DNA of 10,595 nt from an uncultured bacterium (GTDB lineage Bacteria > Verrucomicrobiota > Lentisphaeria > Victivallales > UBA1829), in assembly GCA_900549045.1 (NCBI GenBank), contig URNE01000044.1:1-10595 (forward strand), read 5' to 3'. Position numbers and translations under genes: made by a program. Below, in pieces: positions 7,586 to 10,595 of this stretch (its first letter is position 1; the number at the start of each line of letters is the position of its first letter). The notes under the pieces are model-generated. The model did not search any database. It saw nothing but the letters and a program-made list of their open reading frames with translations, and was not told the DNA's origin.

Positions 7586-8647
7586 TCAGGAGCGCGGGGG
7601 AAGAATGAACATGATGCGTCCGCTCCCCCGTATCCCGCACGTATCCAGCGAATACGGCAGCAGAAAGCTTTCCCCGCGCCGGACCGCAAGTCCGTTCACC
7701 GAGGCGGAGCCTTCGCAGACGACGCCGATGCGGAACATGCGGTCGCTCAGATCCAGTTCCCAGCCGTCGCGGAACGCAAGTTCTTCCACGGCGAAATATC
7801 CGCACGCTTCAAACGGGATCAGACTCCGCAGAGCGCCGTTTCCCCGCTCTTCCACGAGCTCCGCCTCAGGAGAGCAGAGCGCACGGATTTCCGCCTCGCT
7901 CCGGGGTGTGAAGTCAAACAGCGACATGGCGTCCGCCGGAGCGATTCCGGCGAACCGCTGTTTTTCATTGAGCTGAACTCCGCAGCAGCTGATCTCCGGA
8001 ACAATCACCAGATCGCTCGGCTCCATGACCTCGACCATCGTCACACCGGGCCCGATCGCATGGGGAAGCCCTCCGCGGATCACAATGACGTCGCCCGGAC
8101 GGACCGCGATTTTATTCAGCATTCCGAGTCCGGTTTTATATTCGCCTTCGAGGGATTCGCGGACAAACGTCTCTTTGTCGAGTTTTTCATTGAACCCGAC
8201 CAGCAGGTAGGGCGTCTCTCCGTTGATTTCGCGAGTCGCGAGCACAAGCCACGCCTCCGTTTTGCCGTAATCGGCGTTGAAAAACTTCTTTGCATCCGTC
8301 CGGCTCGGATGAACCTGCATGGGAAGCTGTTCCGCCGAGTCCAGCAGCTTGGTCAGAACCGCGGGCGTTTCCCCGTACCTTGCAAGGTGCGCGGGACCGA
8401 GGATCACCTCCGCATGCACGTGCAGGAATTCGGGGAACGAGTGCACAGCGCCGTCGTATTCGATCTTGCCGATGCCGTGTCCGGGCGAATGGTAAGCGCG
8501 TCCGTTGCCCTCGATGCACGACGCGATCCAGTTTTCCGGGAAACGGGTATCCGCAGGCTCCGGATTCCCGCACAGACGGTCGATGCCGCTCCCTCCGGTG
8601 TAGAGCCGGAGGACGCGGTTCGGAAGGAATTTGAACGGTTTCAGCAT
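7586..8647 (-). CDS. manA: Class I (ManA-type) mannose-6-phosphate isomerase
   Basis: A 353-residue cupin-fold enzyme that interconverts mannose 6-phosphate and fructose 6-phosphate in the cytoplasm. The metal ligands of class I isomerases are visible: Gln111 and His113 in LPMQVHPS, Glu131 in YGKTEAWLVL, and His196 in RGGLPHAIGPG. The N-terminus (RLYTGGSGIDRL, then PENWIASC) is like the short bacterial form, and a second cupin barrel occupies roughly 260-350. The length fits the short bacterial class, which is smaller than the E. coli enzyme. The ATG directly follows the TAA of the upstream glycoside hydrolase, with no intervening base and no strong ribosome site, so it is probably translated by reinitiation. 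This linkage suggests the hydrolase releases mannose; a kinase to phosphorylate it is not in the window. The symbol is given by family, as an isomerase acting on another sugar phosphate is possible. Confidence 0.88.
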   Translation of the reverse strand: MLKPFKFLPNRVLRLYTGGSGIDRLCGNPEPADTRFPENWIASCIEGNGRAYHSPGHGIGKIEYDGAVHSFPEFLHVHAEVILGPAHLARYGETPAVLTKLLDSAEQLPMQVHPSRTDAKKFFNADYGKTEAWLVLATREINGETPYLLVGFNEKLDKETFVRESLEGEYKTGLGMLNKIAVRPGDVIVIRGGLPHAIGPGVTMVEVMEPSDLVIVPEISCCGVQLNEKQRFAGIAPADAMSLFDFTPRSEAEIRALCSPEAELVEERGNGALRSLIPFEACGYFAVEELAFRDGWELDLSDRMFRIGVVCEGSASVNGLAVRRGESFLLPYSLDTCGIRGSGRIMFILPPRS

Positions 8648-10546
8648 TTATTTCATTCTTTCAAGAATCAGCAGAATTCCGGAGTTCATCTCCATCTTGA
8701 GCGTTCCGTTTTCAAACTGGACCGCCGCGGGATCATCCGTCTTTGCGGAAACGATCTTCCAGCCGGAAGCGACAGCCGGTTTGCCCGTATAGCTTTCAAG
8801 GCCGCTGTTGACCAGCAGAACCGCAACGCGGTTTTCGCTGAACGCATGTTCCGACTCAAGCACATAGCGCGAATCTGTTTTGACCAGCAGCTCCTTCCGG
8901 AGAACGGTTTCATAGATTTTCCACGCTTCGCCGTCGTAATGCCCCGGGGCGTCATACGCGAGACGCTCCATCGGGAACCCGAGCGTGTAGACCGTGCCCT
9001 TGCCGTACCGGTTGCGGAAGAAGCAGGGGTTGCCCTCCGCATCCGCGGCAAGGACTTCCGCCGTCAGCGCACGGAACTTGACGTCGACCGGACGCGGCAT
9101 CGTGACTTCAAAACCATTGAATCTGTACGTCATCGAACCGGAGGAGACGCGGCGCGAGAGGACTTCCATTCCGCAAACCTCATTCGTGCGGGCAAGATAA
9201 GTGTCGTCCCACGCGAGGAACAGGGTCGCGCCGTTGCGGACCTTCGCGAGGAGCTCCTCCCAGCGGCGAGTGGTCAGCATCGCACGCGCTTTCGCGGACG
9301 GGATGAAGTAGAACTTCGCATCGCGGATCGGCTCCTCCGGCGACTGGTATTCCGGAATGATTCCGGCCTGTCGCGCAAAAACGTATGAGCTGTGCACCAG
9401 ATCACGGTTGCAAGCAAGGAAGACCGCATCGGCTTTCGCCTTCGGAAGCGCGGGAAAATCCAGCGATTTGAGGAATTTTCCGAACGCAGCAATCTTCTTC
9501 GCGCCCGGCTGCGGAGTGCGGTCGGAACGGAAAACGCCGTGTTCCACACCCGGCCAGTTCCAGTCATAGGGGGATATGTCAAGCTGTTCCTGGTCGAACG
9601 CGCACCACCAGAGCATCCCGCGTCCGTTCGACGCCCAGAGATTCCAGAGCAAGCCGCGCTGATACATGGCAAGACGGTCAAGCGAAACCGCCATCGGCCG
9701 CCAGAGCCCGTGCTCTTCCACAAACGACGGCTTCCCGGCGACCTGCTCCAGTCCGGAATTGTGCGCGGCGCAATAGGTGAGGTTGCGGAGCGAATTGAAT
9801 TCCTCGATTCCCGCCTTGCTCCACATGTTGTAGGGATGAACGGAAACGTAATCGGAGAGCTTCGCCGTCGTCGCGCTCACCCACGGATTCTCCTCCGCGG
9901 TTATATTGAGTCCATTCACCCCGATGACCGGACGCGACGGATCGGCGCTGCGGATCGCGGTATGGATGTAGCGCAGCCAGAATTCCGCCTGGGCGGAATT
10001 TTTCACCGGCCCGAGGCAGTGGGTCTCGTTGCCCGATTCCCATGCGATGATCGCGGGATGATGTTTCATGCGGCGCACAAAATAATCGATGAAACGCCCT
10101 TCCCATTTCAGGGCAATGGGATCCTCATACAAGTTGAGTCCCTCCAGCGCGCGCGGAAGAAACAGACGCGCGGTCATGTGTCCGGTAAGGAGGCAGACGA
10201 TGAGCTTGATGCCGTGTTTCTCCGCGATGTTGCAGAACTCCTCGAAGCGCTCCATCATCGTTTCATCGATTCCGGCGTATCCGGCGGGGGTATCGGGACA
10301 GAACTCCTCCGTTTCAAACATGCGGGTTTCGTATGGAATATCGGAAGGGCGGCCGGCCTTGTGAATCTCATAGATCGGCTGGAAGTCGTTCCATGTGGGG
10401 GAAACGCGGAGAAGATTCATTCCGTGTTCCGCGAGAACCTTCATATCCTTTTCGACTGTTTCGGGACTCCATTTGCGCCACATCTGCGTTGCGGAGCGGC
10501 TCTCCCAGTAGTTGACGCCGAGCGTCATTGTTCCGTTTTCAAGCAT
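8648..10546 (-). CDS. Clan GH-A glycoside hydrolase, putative beta-mannosidase with GH42-like C-terminal domains
   Basis: A 632-residue protein without a signal peptide. Residues 1-365 form a TIM barrel opening with TLGVNYWESRSA and LRVSPTWNDFQP, in the style of GH5/mannanase-like enzymes. The acid/base is Glu174 in IIAWESGNETHC, and the likely nucleophile is Glu278 in GKPSFVEEHG, where E-H-G takes the place of the common E-F-G. SVHPYN (His237) and GMLWWCAFDQ, the late barrel strand, are also in place. Residues about 370-525 look like a Rossmann-type domain resembling the GH42 trimerisation domain (KADAVFLACNRDLVHSSYV, then YGKGTVYTLGFPMER), and 565-632 a small beta domain (NRVAVLLVNSG). Beta-mannosidase activity is inferred from these motifs and from the abutting manA gene; another exo-beta-glycosidase activity is possible. 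Family could be GH5-like or an unclassified GH-A group. The start is set by AAGGAG at 10555-10560, eight bases upstream. Confidence 0.8.
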   Translation of the reverse strand: MLENGTMTLGVNYWESRSATQMWRKWSPETVEKDMKVLAEHGMNLLRVSPTWNDFQPIYEIHKAGRPSDIPYETRMFETEEFCPDTPAGYAGIDETMMERFEEFCNIAEKHGIKLIVCLLTGHMTARLFLPRALEGLNLYEDPIALKWEGRFIDYFVRRMKHHPAIIAWESGNETHCLGPVKNSAQAEFWLRYIHTAIRSADPSRPVIGVNGLNITAEENPWVSATTAKLSDYVSVHPYNMWSKAGIEEFNSLRNLTYCAAHNSGLEQVAGKPSFVEEHGLWRPMAVSLDRLAMYQRGLLWNLWASNGRGMLWWCAFDQEQLDISPYDWNWPGVEHGVFRSDRTPQPGAKKIAAFGKFLKSLDFPALPKAKADAVFLACNRDLVHSSYVFARQAGIIPEYQSPEEPIRDAKFYFIPSAKARAMLTTRRWEELLAKVRNGATLFLAWDDTYLARTNEVCGMEVLSRRVSSGSMTYRFNGFEVTMPRPVDVKFRALTAEVLAADAEGNPCFFRNRYGKGTVYTLGFPMERLAYDAPGHYDGEAWKIYETVLRKELLVKTDSRYVLESEHAFSENRVAVLLVNSGLESYTGKPAVASGWKIVSAKTDDPAAVQFENGTLKMEMNSGILLILERMK

Positions 10547-10554
10547 GTTTTTTT

Positions 10555-10560
10555 CTCCTT
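10555..10560 (-). promoter_or_regulatory. Ribosome binding site of the minus-strand hydrolase
   Basis: Read on the minus strand, a perfect AAGGAG followed by eight mostly A bases precedes the ATG at 10546. It excludes the in-frame Met7 as the main start. The remaining 35 bases to the window edge show no recognisable promoter. Confidence 0.75.
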
Positions 10561-10595
10561 TTCCGACCGGATGCAGAGACTGTGCCGGGAGCGGG

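Noticed and set aside
8060..9388. 442-codon plus-strand open frame across the isomerase and minus-strand hydrolase
   Set aside because: It spans the junction of two well-supported genes on the other strand, and its Arg-rich translation has no domain.

Overview
The window is a compact bacterial carbohydrate-degradation locus of seven genes. It is GC-rich by eye, and almost every base is coding. The best guess for the host is a Lentisphaerota/Victivallales-type member of the PVC superphylum. Three things suggest this: a pseudopilin-like protein with an FTLVE N-terminus and a C-terminal H-X9-DG motif (a family greatly expanded in Lentisphaerota and Planctomycetes), large secreted multidomain glycoside hydrolases next to it, and no SusC/SusD pair. 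This assignment is an inference from gene content, not from a marker gene.

Left block (2-4747, + strand): a pseudopilin-like H-X9-DG protein, then one base later a 1003-residue secreted clan GH-A glycoside hydrolase (GH39-like catalytic core with lectin-like and CBM9-like modules), then, through an ATGA overlap, a 300-residue secreted protein made of two lectin-like (CBM4/9-type) modules with no catalytic domain. The spacing makes this one translationally coupled unit devoted to the cell surface or exterior. Its promoter lies before the window.

Middle block (4748-7580, + strand): a 164-bp gap carries the best sigma70-type promoter in the window (TTGAAA-16-TATATT). It leads into a cytoplasmic GH42 beta-galactosidase-type enzyme with its four-cysteine metal site, which overlaps by ATGA a six-helix membrane protein of the YczE/YitT-like (DUF6198-like) family.

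Right block (7586-10546, - strand): a leaderless clan GH-A hydrolase with mannanase/mannosidase-like catalytic motifs followed by GH42-like C-terminal domains, then, with TAA directly abutting ATG, a class I (ManA-type) mannose-6-phosphate isomerase. This pair converges on the membrane-protein gene with only 5 bp between stop codons.

Reading the genes together (inference): an extracellular hydrolase and a sugar-binding protein attack a plant, mucin or algal glycan outside the cell. Imported oligosaccharides are trimmed inside by the GH42 enzyme and by the putative beta-mannosidase, and mannose, once phosphorylated, enters glycolysis through ManA. A galactomannan- or mannose-containing glycan would fit both halves. 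No sugar transporter of a recognised class, no sugar kinase and no transcription factor is encoded in the window. No tRNA, rRNA, CRISPR array or mobile element was seen, and no gap exceeds 300 bases.
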